DNA from: Palsa-506 sp963836355
Lineage (GTDB): Bacteria > Actinomycetota > Actinomycetes > Streptosporangiales > Streptosporangiaceae
Direction of reading: 5' to 3'
NCBI GenBank assembly: GCA_963836355.1
Contig: CAWIJO010000002.1
Location: 930,001 to 994,000, forward strand
Length of the DNA stretch: 64,000 bases
The first letter of the stretch is position 1. Every line of letters starts with the position of its first letter. Positions 1-8,784 of the stretch are shown here, in pieces. Below the pieces are notes generated by a model that saw nothing but the letters and a program-made list of their open reading frames with translations, was not told the DNA's origin and made no database searches. Both the position numbers and the translations under genes were made by a program.

Positions 1-515
1 AGCGACTTCGTCAGCGAGACCAGCCCTGCCTTGGCCGCGCCGTAGGGCGACAGCAGCGGCGAGGCGGTCATCCCGGCCACCGAGGCAACATTGATCACCG
101 AACCCTCGCCGCGCTGCACCAGATGACCGCCGATCGCGTGGCAGACGTAGACGGCGGAGTCGAGGTTGAGCCGCATCAGCTTGTCCCAGCCGGCCAGCCG
201 GAGGTCGAGGAAGGCCGCCATGAAGTTCGACCCGCCCGCGTTGTTCACCACCACATCCATGTGCCCAAGCTGCTCGATAGCAGTTGCGACCGCGGCGTCG
301 ACGGCTGGCTGGCTGGTGACATCCGCCGGGACGACGAACGCCCTGCGGCCGAGCGCGGTGATGTCCGCCGCGGTCTCGGCGAGCCCCTGCTCGCTGCGGG
401 CAACGAGGGCAACGTCGGCACCGGCCCCGGCCAGGGCTACCGCGATCGACCGGCCGATCCCGCGGGACGCGCCGGTGACGAACGCGTTCTTGCCTGTCAG
501 GTCGAAGAAACTCAC
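1..515 (-). CDS. SDR-family oxidoreductase (C-terminus beyond window)
   Basis: Classical short-chain dehydrogenase/reductase, NAD(P)H-dependent, acting on an unknown alcohol or ketone. The GTG at 515 is preferred because AAGGA lies six bases upstream. An ATG at 530 is in frame but has no ribosome site. Visible motifs are the cofactor-binding TGASRGIG at residues 14-21, NNAGG near residue 90, the catalytic Ser in INVASVAG, and the active-site Tyr-Lys in SPYGAAK just before the window edge. All catalytic elements present so far are intact. The gene is cut by the left edge after about 171 codons, so roughly a third of a normal 250-residue SDR is missing. Substrate cannot be inferred. Confidence 0.93.
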   Translation of the reverse strand, partial: MSFFDLTGKNAFVTGASRGIGRSIAVALAGAGADVALVARSEQGLAETAADITALGRRAFVVPADVTSQPAVDAAVATAIEQLGHMDVVVNNAGGSNFMAAFLDLRLAGWDKLMRLNLDSAVYVCHAIGGHLVQRGEGSVINVASVAGMTASPLLSPYGAAKAGLVSLTKS

Positions 516-601
516 GCTCGGTCCTTCCATTCGGTGGGAGCGGCCAGGCGCCAGGATTGACCAGCCGCCCAGTCTCAGTCAGCACGATACGGACATATGC
601 C

Positions 602-994
602 TCAGTCGCGCGCGCTGCCTTTTCTGCGAATCCTGCGGCGGTTGCCGGACGCGGGCCTGCGCGGCCTGCGCTGCCAGCACGGATTGTGCCAGTGCCGCCG
701 CTCGTCCGCGCCACGGGCATCGGCCGACCACGCCACCAGGTGCGCCGTCCCCGGCATGATCTCCTGGTCGCAGCCCGGGCAGCGGTACGCCTTGGCGGTA
801 GCGGAGCCTGGCACCTGGCGCACCACCCAGTCACCGTCCGGCCACGTCTGGGTCTGCTCGGGACCGAGCCGGACCGGCGCCGGGTCCGTGTCGCCGCGGC
901 CGGCGCCGTCGCCCGCCGGGCCGGCGCCGCGCTTGGCACCGCCACGCGGCTTGCGGGGCACGTCGAGAGGCAGGCGGCGGGCCTTGCGCGGGCT
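602..994 (-). CDS. small conserved actinobacterial protein with Cys/His zinc-ribbon-like motif
   Basis: A basic protein of about 130 residues. The N-terminal third is Arg/Gly/Pro-rich and probably disordered. A conserved core follows with WVVRQVPGSATAK, then YRCPGCDQEI and RRHWHNPCW; the CxxC plus HxH...C pattern suggests one bound zinc. Proteins with this core are common next to nucS in Streptomyces-like genomes and are often labelled only as ATP/GTP-binding or hypothetical. I place the start at the GTG giving VSPRKARR, because relatives begin with MSPR; the frame stays open to 1027. It is divergent from nucS, and their 5' regions lie within about 120 bp. Function unknown. Confidence 0.7.
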   Translation of the reverse strand, partial: SPRKARRLPLDVPRKPRGGAKRGAGPAGDGAGRGDTDPAPVRLGPEQTQTWPDGDWVVRQVPGSATAKAYRCPGCDQEIMPGTAHLVAWSADARGADERRHWHNPCWQRRPRRPASGNRRRIRRKGSARD

Positions 995-1116
995 CACGGC
1001 CGTCACTGTAAGGCATCCGGCGGGCAATGCTGATCGCGGCTAGCCAGATGGCCCGGGGCAGCGCGCGGGGTGCTGGGCCGGCGGCTGGCTGGCAGCAGCC
1101 GCTAAGGTTGACTCCC

Positions 1117-1776
1117 GTGCGGCTCGTCATTGCCCGGTGCAGCGTGGATTACGCAGGGCGCCTTACGGCACATCTTCCGTCGGCTCTCCGGCTGCTCATC
1201 GTCAAGGCCGACGGGTCGGTCCTGGTGCACTCCGACGGCGGCTCGTACAAGCCGCTGAACTGGATGTCGCCGCCCTGCCGGCTGGCCGAGGAAGGCCGGC
1301 GCTGGGTCGTGACCGGCAGGTCGGGCGAGATGCTCACCATCGACCTTGAGGAGACGCTCAGCGATTCGGTGTTCGAGCTCGGGACCGATCCCGGCCTGGT
1401 CAAGGACGGCGTCGAGTCTCATCTGCAGGAGCTGCTCGCGGCCCAGATGCACGTGCTCGGCGAGGGCTGGCGGCTGGTCCGCCGCGAGTACCCGACCGCG
1501 ATCGGGCCGGTCGACCTGATGTGCCGGGACGCCGCTGGCAGCTGCGTGGCGATCGAGATCAAGCGGCGCGGCGAGATCGACGGGGTTGAGCAGCTCACCC
1601 GCTACCTTGAGCTGCTCAACCGGGATCCGCTGCTGGCCCCGGTGCAGGGCATCTTCGCCGCGCAGGAGATCCGGCCGCAGGCCCGCGTGCTGGCGGAGGA
1701 CCGCGGCATCCGCTGCCTGATCCTGGACTATGACACGATGCGCGGCGCCGACGACGGCGCGCTCCGCCTGTTCTGA
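1117..1776 (+). CDS. nucS: mismatch-specific endonuclease NucS/EndoMS
   Basis: NucS/EndoMS is the non-canonical mismatch repair nuclease of Actinobacteria and Archaea, which lack MutS/MutL in this lineage. It cuts both strands at G-T, G-G and T-T mismatches. The 219-residue protein has the N-terminal DNA-binding beta domain starting MRLVIARCSVDY, then a RecB-like nuclease domain with Asp133 (IGPVD), Glu147 and Lys149 (AIEIK), matching the D-E-x-K spacing of the family. The C-terminal ALRLF is a beta-clamp-binding tail typical of NucS. The GTG at 1117 is chosen because the conserved family start lies there; the open frame extends uselessly back to 1027. Confidence 0.96.
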   Translation: MRLVIARCSVDYAGRLTAHLPSALRLLIVKADGSVLVHSDGGSYKPLNWMSPPCRLAEEGRRWVVTGRSGEMLTIDLEETLSDSVFELGTDPGLVKDGVESHLQELLAAQMHVLGEGWRLVRREYPTAIGPVDLMCRDAAGSCVAIEIKRRGEIDGVEQLTRYLELLNRDPLLAPVQGIFAAQEIRPQARVLAEDRGIRCLILDYDTMRGADDGALRLF

Positions 1777-1957
1777 GCCCGGATCCGCTGGCCGCAGCCA
1801 GTGCAGGCGCCCCGCGCATTGCCTGCCTTTCGCCCCTCGGCTGGGTCTCGCATGGTCGCTGGGCTGAGAGCTACCCAACGGTATCTTCCGTGCCTGGCTC
1901 GGTGATTTACTTGGCTTGCGGTGGCCTGAATTGCTGGACTTGACGACGGTGAGGGCA

Positions 1958-3475
1958 ATGGCATCGACGACCTGGACGCATGGCCCGGCTAAGTCCGTGG
2001 CGACGTTCGACACGCTCAATCCCGCCACTTCCGAGGTCATCGCCACCTTCCCGGTCAGCGGTGAGCACGAGGTCCAGGCGGCGGTCGATCGCGCCCGCGA
2101 GGCGGCGGCCTGGTGGGCGGGGTTGCCGGCCAAAGACCGCAGGATTCGGCTGCTTGCCTGGAAGTCGCACATCACCAGGTACATCGGCAGGCTCGCCGAG
2201 CTGGTGCACGCCGAGACCGGCAAGCCGCTGGCCGATGCGCAGCTGGAGATCCTGCTGGCGATCGTGCACATCGACTGGGCGGCCAAGCACGCGCACAAGG
2301 TGCTGCGCCCGCGGCGGGTTCGCAGCGGCATCGTCGCGATCAACCAGGCGGCGACACTCGAATACCAGCCGCTCGGCGTGGTGGGCGTCATCGGCCCGTG
2401 GAATTACCCCGTATTCACCCCGATGGGATCGATCGTGTACGCGCTGGCGGCCGGTAACGCGGTCGTCTTCAAGCCCAGCGAGTTCACTCCGGCGGTCGGC
2501 GGCTGGCTGGTCAGCTCATTCGCCGAGGTGGTGCCCGAGCATCCGGTGCTGCAGCTGATCACCGGCGACGGCGTGACCGGCGACATCCTGGCCAGGAGCA
2601 ACGTCAGCAAGATCGCGTTTACCGGATCGGCCGGCACGGCCAGGAAGGTGATGGCCGCCTGCGCCCAGAACCTCACCCCGATGGTCGCCGAATGCGGCGG
2701 GAAGGACGCCTTCATCGTCTCCGGCGATGCGGATCTCGATGCTGCGGCTGATGCGGCTGCCTGGGGAGCCCTGTCTAACGCTGGGCAGACCTGCGTCGGG
2801 GTGGAACGAGTGTACGTGGCCGAGCATGTGTACCACACGTTCCTGGAAAAGCTCACCGAACGCGTGGCCGGGGTCCGTCCCGGCGAGGACCGCGAAGCTG
2901 ACTACGGCCCGATGACCATGCCTGGCCAGGTCGAGGTTATCGAGAAGCACATCGCCGACGCGCTTGCCCGGGGTGGCCGGCCGGTCGTGGGCGGCATGGC
3001 GAGCGTCCGGCGGCCGTTCGTCGGCCCGGTGATTCTCGCCGACGTCCCGGAGGAGAGCCGCGCGGTGACCGACGAGACGTTCGGGCCCACGGTCACCGTC
3101 ACGAAGGTGGCCGACCTGGCCGAGGGCGTCCGGCTGGCGAACGGTGGCCGGTACGGCCTTGGCGCGACCGTGTTTTCCGGGAACAAGAAGGGGGCGATGG
3201 CCGCGGCCAGGGCGCTGCGCAGCGGCATGACGGCGATCAACGCGGTCATCGCGTACGCCAGCGTCCCGGCGCTGCCGTTCGGCGGATCCGGCGACTCCGG
3301 CTTCGGCCGGATCCACGGCGCGGACGGGCTGCGGGAGTTCTCCCGGCCGAAGGCCATCACCCGGCAGCGGATGAAGCCGATGGTCAACCTGACGTCGTTC
3401 ACCCGGACCGACGAGGACATGAAGAAGATCCTCGGCCTGGTGACCATCCTGCACGGCAAGCGCTACAAGAAGTAA
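1958..3475 (+). CDS. aldehyde dehydrogenase family protein
   Basis: NAD(P)+-dependent aldehyde dehydrogenase superfamily enzyme of 505 residues, oxidising an unidentified aldehyde to its acid. Seen directly: the oxyanion-hole Asn in IGPWNYP near residue 149, the cofactor loop FTGSAGT at 221-227, general-base Glu245 in VAECGGKD, and the catalytic nucleophile Cys279 in GQTCVG. It lacks obvious features of a named subgroup; succinate-semialdehyde or long-chain aldehyde dehydrogenase are both possible. The ATG at 1958 is preferred because GAGG precedes it and the family's N-terminus starts nearby. It converges with the GMC oxidoreductase gene, which could supply its aldehyde substrate by alcohol oxidation; that link is inference. 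Confidence 0.93.
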   Translation: MASTTWTHGPAKSVATFDTLNPATSEVIATFPVSGEHEVQAAVDRAREAAAWWAGLPAKDRRIRLLAWKSHITRYIGRLAELVHAETGKPLADAQLEILLAIVHIDWAAKHAHKVLRPRRVRSGIVAINQAATLEYQPLGVVGVIGPWNYPVFTPMGSIVYALAAGNAVVFKPSEFTPAVGGWLVSSFAEVVPEHPVLQLITGDGVTGDILARSNVSKIAFTGSAGTARKVMAACAQNLTPMVAECGGKDAFIVSGDADLDAAADAAAWGALSNAGQTCVGVERVYVAEHVYHTFLEKLTERVAGVRPGEDREADYGPMTMPGQVEVIEKHIADALARGGRPVVGGMASVRRPFVGPVILADVPEESRAVTDETFGPTVTVTKVADLAEGVRLANGGRYGLGATVFSGNKKGAMAAARALRSGMTAINAVIAYASVPALPFGGSGDSGFGRIHGADGLREFSRPKAITRQRMKPMVNLTSFTRTDEDMKKILGLVTILHGKRYKK

Positions 3476-3505
3476 CCCGCGCTGCAGTCCGGCCCGCTCT
3501 GCCGC

Positions 3506-5158
3506 TCAGGCTCCGGCCGGGGCGGGCAGGGCCAGGTCGGCGGGCTCGACGGCGGCGAGCGGGGCGCGGCCGCTGATCAGGTCGGCTGCCCGCTCGGCAA
3601 TCGCGATGGTCGGCGCGTTGGTGTTGCCCCTGGGGACCACCGGCATCACGGAGGCGTCCACTACCCGCAGTCCGTCGACGCCGCGGACCCTGAGCTCGGT
3701 ATCGACCACGCTGGTGAGCTTGCTTGCCGCCAGCCGGGAATCGCCGCCCATCGCGCAGGTGCCGACCGGGTGGTAGATCGTGGTGATGTCGCGCCGGACG
3801 AATTCCCTGAGCTCGGACTCGGTGGACGCGTCCGGCCCGGGCGACAGCTCGCCCTGGCAGATCCTGGCCAGCGGCCCCGCCGCGGCCAGCTCGCGGGCCA
3901 GCCGGATGCCGCGGACCAGCGGATCGATGTCGGCGCCGTCGGACAGGTAAGCGGGATCGATCGCGGGCTTGTGCCGCGGGTCGGCGCTGCGGAGCCTTAT
4001 CCGGCCGCGGCTGCCCACGGCGACCAAGGTAATGAGCAGGGACACGGCACGGATCGACGGATCTGTCAGGCCGAAATTCTCGTATGGCGTCGGGAGCACG
4101 TGCCACTGCAGGTCGGGCGCCGGCAGCGCCGGGTCGGTGCGGCTGAACCCGCCGGACTCGGCCACGTTGGTCGTCAGCGGCCCTGAGTGCATCATCCGCC
4201 AGCGGGCGAGGTTCTTCGGTCCGGCCTTCTCCCATAGCCCGGTCGACTTCGGCGTGTGCCACATCGCCGTCACGATGGGATGATCCGACAGGTTCGCACC
4301 CACGCCGGGGCTGTCGGCAACGACCCCGATGCCCTTCTCGGCCAGGTGGCCGGCGGGCCCGATGCCCGACAGCATGAGCAGCTGCGGGCTGCCTATCGCG
4401 CCCGCGGCCAGGATGACCTCGCTCTCGGCCCTGGCCATCTCCTCGGTGCCGCGCAGCAGGTACCGCACGCCGACGGCCCGGCCGCCCTCCATCGCCACCC
4501 CGGTCACCAGGGCGTCCGTCTGGATCGTCAGGTTGGGCCGGCCTGCCGCGGGATGCAGGAATGCGTCGGCCGCCGACCAGCGGCGGCCGCCCCGCTGGGT
4601 TACCTGGTAGAACCCGGCGCCATCCTGCCGGGTGCCGTTGAAGTCGTCGTTGGCCTCCATGCCCCATTGCCTGGCCGCGTCGACGAACGCAGCGGTTACG
4701 GCTGACTTGTACTTCGGGTCCTGCACGGACAGCGGGCCGTCGCCGCCGTGATACGCCGAGGCCCCGCGCGAGTTGCCCTCGGACCGCAGGAAGTACGGGA
4801 GCAGATCGGTATAGCCCCAGCCCTCGCAGCCGTACACATCCCGCCAGGTGTCGTAGTCGTACCGGCTGCCCCGGATATAGATCATCGCGTTGATCGATGA
4901 CGAGCCGCCCAGGGTCCGGCCACGCGGCCAGTAGATTGCGCGGCCTGCCGCGCGCTCCTGCGGCACGGTCTGGTAGTCCCAGTCATAGGTGCTCTTGAAG
5001 AGCAGGTTCAGCGCGGCGGGGATATGTATCTCGTCGGCGTCATCCGGCGGGCCGGCCTCAAGCAGCAGCACCTGCGTAGCCGGGTTCTCGGACAGGCGCG
5101 CCGCGAGGACGCAGCCGGCGCTGCCGGCGCCAACGATGACATAGTCGTACACGGCCAC
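3506..5158 (-). CDS. GMC-family FAD alcohol/choline dehydrogenase
   Basis: 550-residue glucose-methanol-choline oxidoreductase. The N-terminal Rossmann fold is intact (YDYVIVGAGSAGCVLAARL), followed by the GMC signature 1 region (WPRGRTLGGSSSINAMIY near residues 78-95) and signature 2 (GAIGSPQLLMLSGIGP near 250). The C-terminal substrate domain has HPVGTCAMG and the closing PRGNTNAPTIAIAERAADLI. These enzymes oxidise primary alcohols or choline with FAD as cofactor. It sits tail-to-tail with the aldehyde dehydrogenase gene 30 bp away, so an alcohol-to-aldehyde-to-acid pathway is plausible although the two are not co-transcribed. No signal peptide; cytoplasmic. Confidence 0.95.
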   Translation of the reverse strand: MAVYDYVIVGAGSAGCVLAARLSENPATQVLLLEAGPPDDADEIHIPAALNLLFKSTYDWDYQTVPQERAAGRAIYWPRGRTLGGSSSINAMIYIRGSRYDYDTWRDVYGCEGWGYTDLLPYFLRSEGNSRGASAYHGGDGPLSVQDPKYKSAVTAAFVDAARQWGMEANDDFNGTRQDGAGFYQVTQRGGRRWSAADAFLHPAAGRPNLTIQTDALVTGVAMEGGRAVGVRYLLRGTEEMARAESEVILAAGAIGSPQLLMLSGIGPAGHLAEKGIGVVADSPGVGANLSDHPIVTAMWHTPKSTGLWEKAGPKNLARWRMMHSGPLTTNVAESGGFSRTDPALPAPDLQWHVLPTPYENFGLTDPSIRAVSLLITLVAVGSRGRIRLRSADPRHKPAIDPAYLSDGADIDPLVRGIRLARELAAAGPLARICQGELSPGPDASTESELREFVRRDITTIYHPVGTCAMGGDSRLAASKLTSVVDTELRVRGVDGLRVVDASVMPVVPRGNTNAPTIAIAERAADLISGRAPLAAVEPADLALPAPAGA

Positions 5159-5793
5159 CTCCCGAACACAGTTCGGACTTCCAGGGCTACCCTACTCGCC
5201 GGGACGGGCGGGCAGCCGCCAGGTGAATTGACAAGATTCAGCTCCGGGCAGCCGATCCGGCGCGGTACCGCGAGTGGCGAGGTGGGGCCGGCCCGGTGGC
5301 CGGCGGGGAGCGCTGGAGATGCCCAGCGCCCCCGCCGGCGGCGAGGCGGATCCGCGCGCTCCTGGCCGCGGCGGTGCCGTCAGGGCGCTCCCGCCGCGGG
5401 AGCGAGCCCTCCGCCCCGGTTCGGGCCTTCACATGAGTCAGGCGGGCCCCCGAGAACCACCTGAGCACTCGATGTGAGTGGCCCGCGGGCCTGTTACTGG
5501 CTGCCCGCCCCAGGCCCTGTTTCGGCCTGGTCAGAGTAACGAGTTCGATGACCGAAACCATCGGCTGGTTTGCGGTAGTGACTCATCGTCATCGATTACT
5601 CTTCGTACCTATACGATGCCACATCGTCATCGATAAGTGAATACCCAGGTCAGAAGAGTATAACAGGACTGGTATCGCGACTCATGAGTGCTGGATGAGA
5701 GTCACCGACGACACAGAGTGCATATTTTAGGCGGCCTGATGGCCTCCGCAGACGTGTCCCTCACCGTCGGCCGCGGCCAGCTACCGTGGTGTC
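5159..5793. other. 635-bp intergenic region upstream of the adenosyltransferase gene
   Basis: No convincing gene; a 107-codon minus frame here has random-looking Arg/Ala-rich composition. The right half (about 5535-5735) is distinctly AT-richer than its surroundings. It holds a perfect inverted repeat AAACCA-TCGGC-TGGTTT (5555-5571), a CAGGCC/GGCCTG hairpin near 5511-5529, and a pair of 13-bp direct repeats described separately. This looks like a regulatory region for the divergent GMC gene and/or the adenosyltransferase gene. No cobalamin riboswitch could be recognised. Confidence 0.5.
5584..5634. promoter_or_regulatory. pair of 13-bp direct repeats, operator-like
   Basis: CATCGTCATCGAT occurs perfectly at 5584-5596 and again at 5622-5634, so the copies start 38 bp apart, roughly 3.6 helical turns. 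They lie in an AT-rich stretch about 160-210 bp upstream of the cobalamin adenosyltransferase start. Such spaced repeats usually mark binding of one regulator at two sites. The protein that would bind is unknown. Confidence 0.4.
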
Positions 5794-6389
5794 ATGGCAC
5801 GAGAGCGAAGCGAGAACCCGGTGGTGCTGTCCCGGATCTACACCCGGACCGGCGATGACGGGACAACAGGTCTCGGCGACGCCACCCGCGCGGCCAAGAC
5901 CGACCCGCGGCTGGCCGCCTACGCCGACGTAGACGAGGCCAACTCGGCGATCGGCGTCGCGGTCACCGTGGGCGGGCTCGGAGCTGACATCACCGCGCTG
6001 CTGATCCGCATCCAGAATGAGCTATTCGACGTCGGCGCGGATCTGTGCACGCCGGTGACCGAGAAGCCCGGCTATCCGCCAATGCGGATCGACGACAGTT
6101 ACGTGACCGCGCTTGAACGGGAATGTGACGCCCGCAACGAGGGCCTGCCGGTGCTGCGCAGTTTCGTGCTGCCGGGCGGCACGGCCGGCGCGGCGCTGCT
6201 GCACGCAGCCAGGACGATCGTGCGCAGGGCCGAGCGGAGCACCTGGGCGGCCATCGCCGCGCACGGCGACGCAGTGCACCCGCTGCCCGCGCGGTATCTC
6301 AACAGGCTGTCCGACCTGCTGTTCATCCTGGCCCGCCGGGCCAACGAGCCGCCGGCGACCTGCTCTGGAAGCCCGGCGGGGAACGCTAA
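5794..6389 (+). CDS. PduO-type cob(I)alamin adenosyltransferase, last codons out of frame (frameshift)
   Basis: Transfers the adenosyl group of ATP to cob(I)alamin, giving coenzyme B12. The family N-terminus LSRIYTRTGDDGTTGLGD and the later motifs VLPGGTAG and RTIVRRAERS are intact, as is NRLSDLLFILARRAN. Directly after ANEPP the frame slips: the expected ending GDLLWKPGGER plus TAA is present at 6354-6389 but one frame away, so one base is missing near 6349-6356. Read literally, the frame runs on to 6738 through the opposite-strand gene, which is implausible. The tail ends two bases before the DUF2550 gene, as a compact genome would predict. Start may be the ATG at 5794 or the GTG at 5821. 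Confidence 0.88.
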
Positions 6390-6390
6390 G

Positions 6391-6837
6391 TCAGCGCGGG
6401 CTGTTGCCGCGGCCGGGCGGAGCCGATTCCAGCCAGGAAAGGAACCCGGTCAGCGCAGCCTCGCTCATCGCCAGCTCCACCGGGCCGCCGCAATCGGCCG
6501 ACTGGCACTCCACCACGACCATGCCCTGGCCAAGGCTCGCCGTCTCCCAGGCGTCAGCGGGCCGCCGGGACTCGACGCTGAGCGCGCGCCGGGCGAAGAC
6601 CGCCCGCGGTCTCAGCAGCACGCCGAACGCGTCGTACCAGCGCAGCTCGGCGGGCTGGTAGGCGGCCAGGCCAAGCCGCCAGCCCTGGTCGGGACTGCGG
6701 CGCAGGCCGCACTCGACCGTCCCGCCGCCGCGCTCTAGCAGTACCCGGCGGATCGCGATGCCCGCCGCGGCGAGCACGGCAAGCGCGAGCAGGGCGGCGA
6801 GAGTGCAGACTGCGCCGAGTTCCAGCGCCGCTGCCAC
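6391..6837 (-). CDS. DUF2550 membrane-anchored protein
   Basis: 148 residues with one N-terminal transmembrane helix (about residues 8-30) followed by a soluble domain with RWYDAFGVL, FARRAL and SLGQGMVVVECQ. This matches the DUF2550 family, found almost always directly downstream of atpC in actinobacteria. Biochemical role is unknown. It is the last gene of the atp transcription unit here, 23 bp beyond atpC, and its stop nearly abuts the stop of the opposing adenosyltransferase gene. Confidence 0.85.
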   Translation of the reverse strand: MAAALELGAVCTLAALLALAVLAAAGIAIRRVLLERGGGTVECGLRRSPDQGWRLGLAAYQPAELRWYDAFGVLLRPRAVFARRALSVESRRPADAWETASLGQGMVVVECQSADCGGPVELAMSEAALTGFLSWLESAPPGRGNSPR

Positions 6838-6860
6838 CCAGCCCTCCGAGCCGGTCCTCG

Positions 6861-7265
6861 TCAGGCCTGGTCGCTGTTGGCCCTGAGCAGCGCTCTGAAA
6901 TATCGGACGTCCGTGGTTTCGTCGCCGCCGGGCCCGGCAGCCTCCTGCGCCGCGTCGAGCGCAGCCTGCACGCCTGCCCGGTCCACCGCACTGCCGAGCT
7001 GTGCGTGACGTGCCAGGATCGATACCCGGTCGTCCGCCACGGCGAGGAAGCCGCCGCCTACCGCGGCCCGCAGCTCGGCGCCGCCGGGCGCGTCGCTCTC
7101 GCCCGGCAAGATCCGCACCAGGCTGCCCTCGGCGAGGATCCCGAGCACGGGCGTGTGGCCGGCCAGGATGCCGATATCCCCGTCCAGCGTCTTGGCGATG
7201 ACCCGCTGGGCATCGCCAGCCCAGATCTGGCCCTCCGGCGTGACCAGCTCTACATGCAAGGTCAC
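6861..7265 (-). CDS. atpC: F1Fo ATP synthase subunit epsilon
   Basis: 134-residue epsilon subunit of the F1 central stalk, which couples gamma rotation to Fo and can inhibit hydrolysis. The N-terminal beta-sandwich is recognisable (HVELVTPEGQIWAGDAQRV, then DIGILAGHTPVLGIL), followed by a short helical C-terminus ending RALLRANSDQA. The start is a GTG with GAGG upstream. A Gly/Glu-rich loop in the middle (ESDAPGGAELRAAVGGGF) is slightly longer than usual. It follows atpD by 49 bp in the same operon. Confidence 0.96.
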   Translation of the reverse strand: MTLHVELVTPEGQIWAGDAQRVIAKTLDGDIGILAGHTPVLGILAEGSLVRILPGESDAPGGAELRAAVGGGFLAVADDRVSILARHAQLGSAVDRAGVQAALDAAQEAAGPGGDETTDVRYFRALLRANSDQA

Positions 7266-7314
7266 TGTGTTACCTCGCGCGCCTGCGGCACGACGCCAAC
7301 CTCACCCAACTCCG

Positions 7315-8784
7315 TCACGACCGCTCCAGGTCCTTGGCCTTCTTCTCCACGTCCTCGATGCCGCCGCACATGAAGAACGCCTGCTCGGGGAGGTGGTCGT
7401 ACTTGCCCTCACAGAGCGCCTTGAAGGAGGAGATCGTCTCCGCCAGCGGGACGGTCACGCCGGGCTGGCCGGTGAACTGCTCGGCCACGAACATCGGGTG
7501 GGACAGGAATCGCTCGATCCGCCGTGCGCGCTGGACGGTGACCTTGTCTTCCTCGGACAGCTCGTCAATGCCGAGGATGGCGATGATGTCCTGCAGCTCC
7601 TTGTACCGCTGCAGGATCCGCTGCACCTCGCGGGCCACGTCGTAGTGCTCCTGGCCCACGTAGGCGGGGTCCAGGATCCGCGAGGTGGAGTCGAGCGGGT
7701 CAACCGCCGGGAAAATTCCCTTCTGGGTGATCTCGCGGGAGAGCACGGTTGTCGCGTCGAGGTGCGCGAACGTGGTGTGCGGTGCAGGGTCGGTGATGTC
7801 GTCGGCAGGCACGTAGATGGCCTGCATCGAGGTGATCGAGTGACCGCGGGTGGAGGTGATCCGCTCCTGAAGCTGGCCCATCTCGTCGGCCAGGGTGGGC
7901 TGATAGCCCACGGCCGACGGCATCCGGCCGAGCAGCGTGGATACCTCGGAGCCGGCCTGGGTGAACCGGAAGATGTTGTCGATGAACAGCAGCACATCCT
8001 GGCCCTGTTCATCGCGGAAGTACTCCGCCATGGTCAGTGCGGCCAGCGCGACCCGGAGCCGGGTGCCCGGCGGCTCGTCCATCTGGCCGAAGACCAAGGC
8101 AGTGTCCTTGATGACATTCGAGTCGGTCATCTCGATGAACAGGTCGTTGCCCTCGCGGGTGCGCTCCCCCACGCCAGCGAAGACGGACACGCCGGCGGTC
8201 TTGGCGACCCGGGTGATCATCTCCTGGATCAGCACGGTCTTGCCCACGCCCGCGCCGCCGAACAGGCCGATCTTGCCGCCCTTGACATACGGGGTAAGCA
8301 GGTCGAGGACCTTGATCCCGGTCTCCAGGATCTCGGTCCGGCCTTCCAGCTTGTCGAAGGCGGGCGGATCCCGGTGAATCCCCCACCGCTCGGTGATCTT
8401 CAACGACGCGGTCGGCACGTCCAGGGTCTCACCGAGGACGTTGAATACGTGACCCTTGGTGACGTCGCCGACCGGCACCGAGATCGAGCCGCCGGTGTCG
8501 GCCACCATCGCGCCGCGGATCAGGCCGTCGGTCGGCTGCATCGAGATGGTGCGGACTACGTTGTCACCGATGTCCTGGGCGACCTCCAGGGTCAGCGTGC
8601 TGACCCTGTCGCCCAGCGTGATGTCTACATGCAGGGCGTTGTAGATGTCGGGAATCTCCGCGGCCGGGAATTCCACGTCGACAACGGGGCCGATGACCCG
8701 CACTACCCGGCCGGTGCCGGCGCTGGTGGCATCCCCGCCGTCAGCGGCGGGGTTCTTTACGGTTGCGGTCATGCTGATGCTCAC
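7315..8784 (-). CDS. atpD: F1Fo ATP synthase subunit beta
   Basis: Catalytic beta subunit of F1, 489 residues. Walker A GGAGVGKT and the catalytic Glu-containing GERTREG are present, as is the DELSEED-region variant IDELSEED near the C-terminus. A short Ala/Gly-rich N-terminal extension of about 20 residues precedes GRVVRVIGPVVDVEF. The GTG start at 8784 overlaps the atpG stop (GTGA) with GGAG five bases upstream; an internal ATG at 8772 is a less likely start. Translational coupling to atpG is therefore expected. Confidence 0.98.
   Translation of the reverse strand: MSISMTATVKNPAADGGDATSAGTGRVVRVIGPVVDVEFPAAEIPDIYNALHVDITLGDRVSTLTLEVAQDIGDNVVRTISMQPTDGLIRGAMVADTGGSISVPVGDVTKGHVFNVLGETLDVPTASLKITERWGIHRDPPAFDKLEGRTEILETGIKVLDLLTPYVKGGKIGLFGGAGVGKTVLIQEMITRVAKTAGVSVFAGVGERTREGNDLFIEMTDSNVIKDTALVFGQMDEPPGTRLRVALAALTMAEYFRDEQGQDVLLFIDNIFRFTQAGSEVSTLLGRMPSAVGYQPTLADEMGQLQERITSTRGHSITSMQAIYVPADDITDPAPHTTFAHLDATTVLSREITQKGIFPAVDPLDSTSRILDPAYVGQEHYDVAREVQRILQRYKELQDIIAILGIDELSEEDKVTVQRARRIERFLSHPMFVAEQFTGQPGVTVPLAETISSFKALCEGKYDHLPEQAFFMCGGIEDVEKKAKDLERS

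Noticed and set aside
5238..5561. 107-codon minus frame upstream of the GMC gene
   Set aside because: No ribosome site, no conserved wording, and it crosses hairpins and AT-rich regulatory-looking DNA.
6390..6738. C-terminal extension of the adenosyltransferase frame
   Set aside because: Produced by the frameshift; it runs antisense through the DUF2550 gene, while the true tail GDLLWKPGGER ends at 6389.
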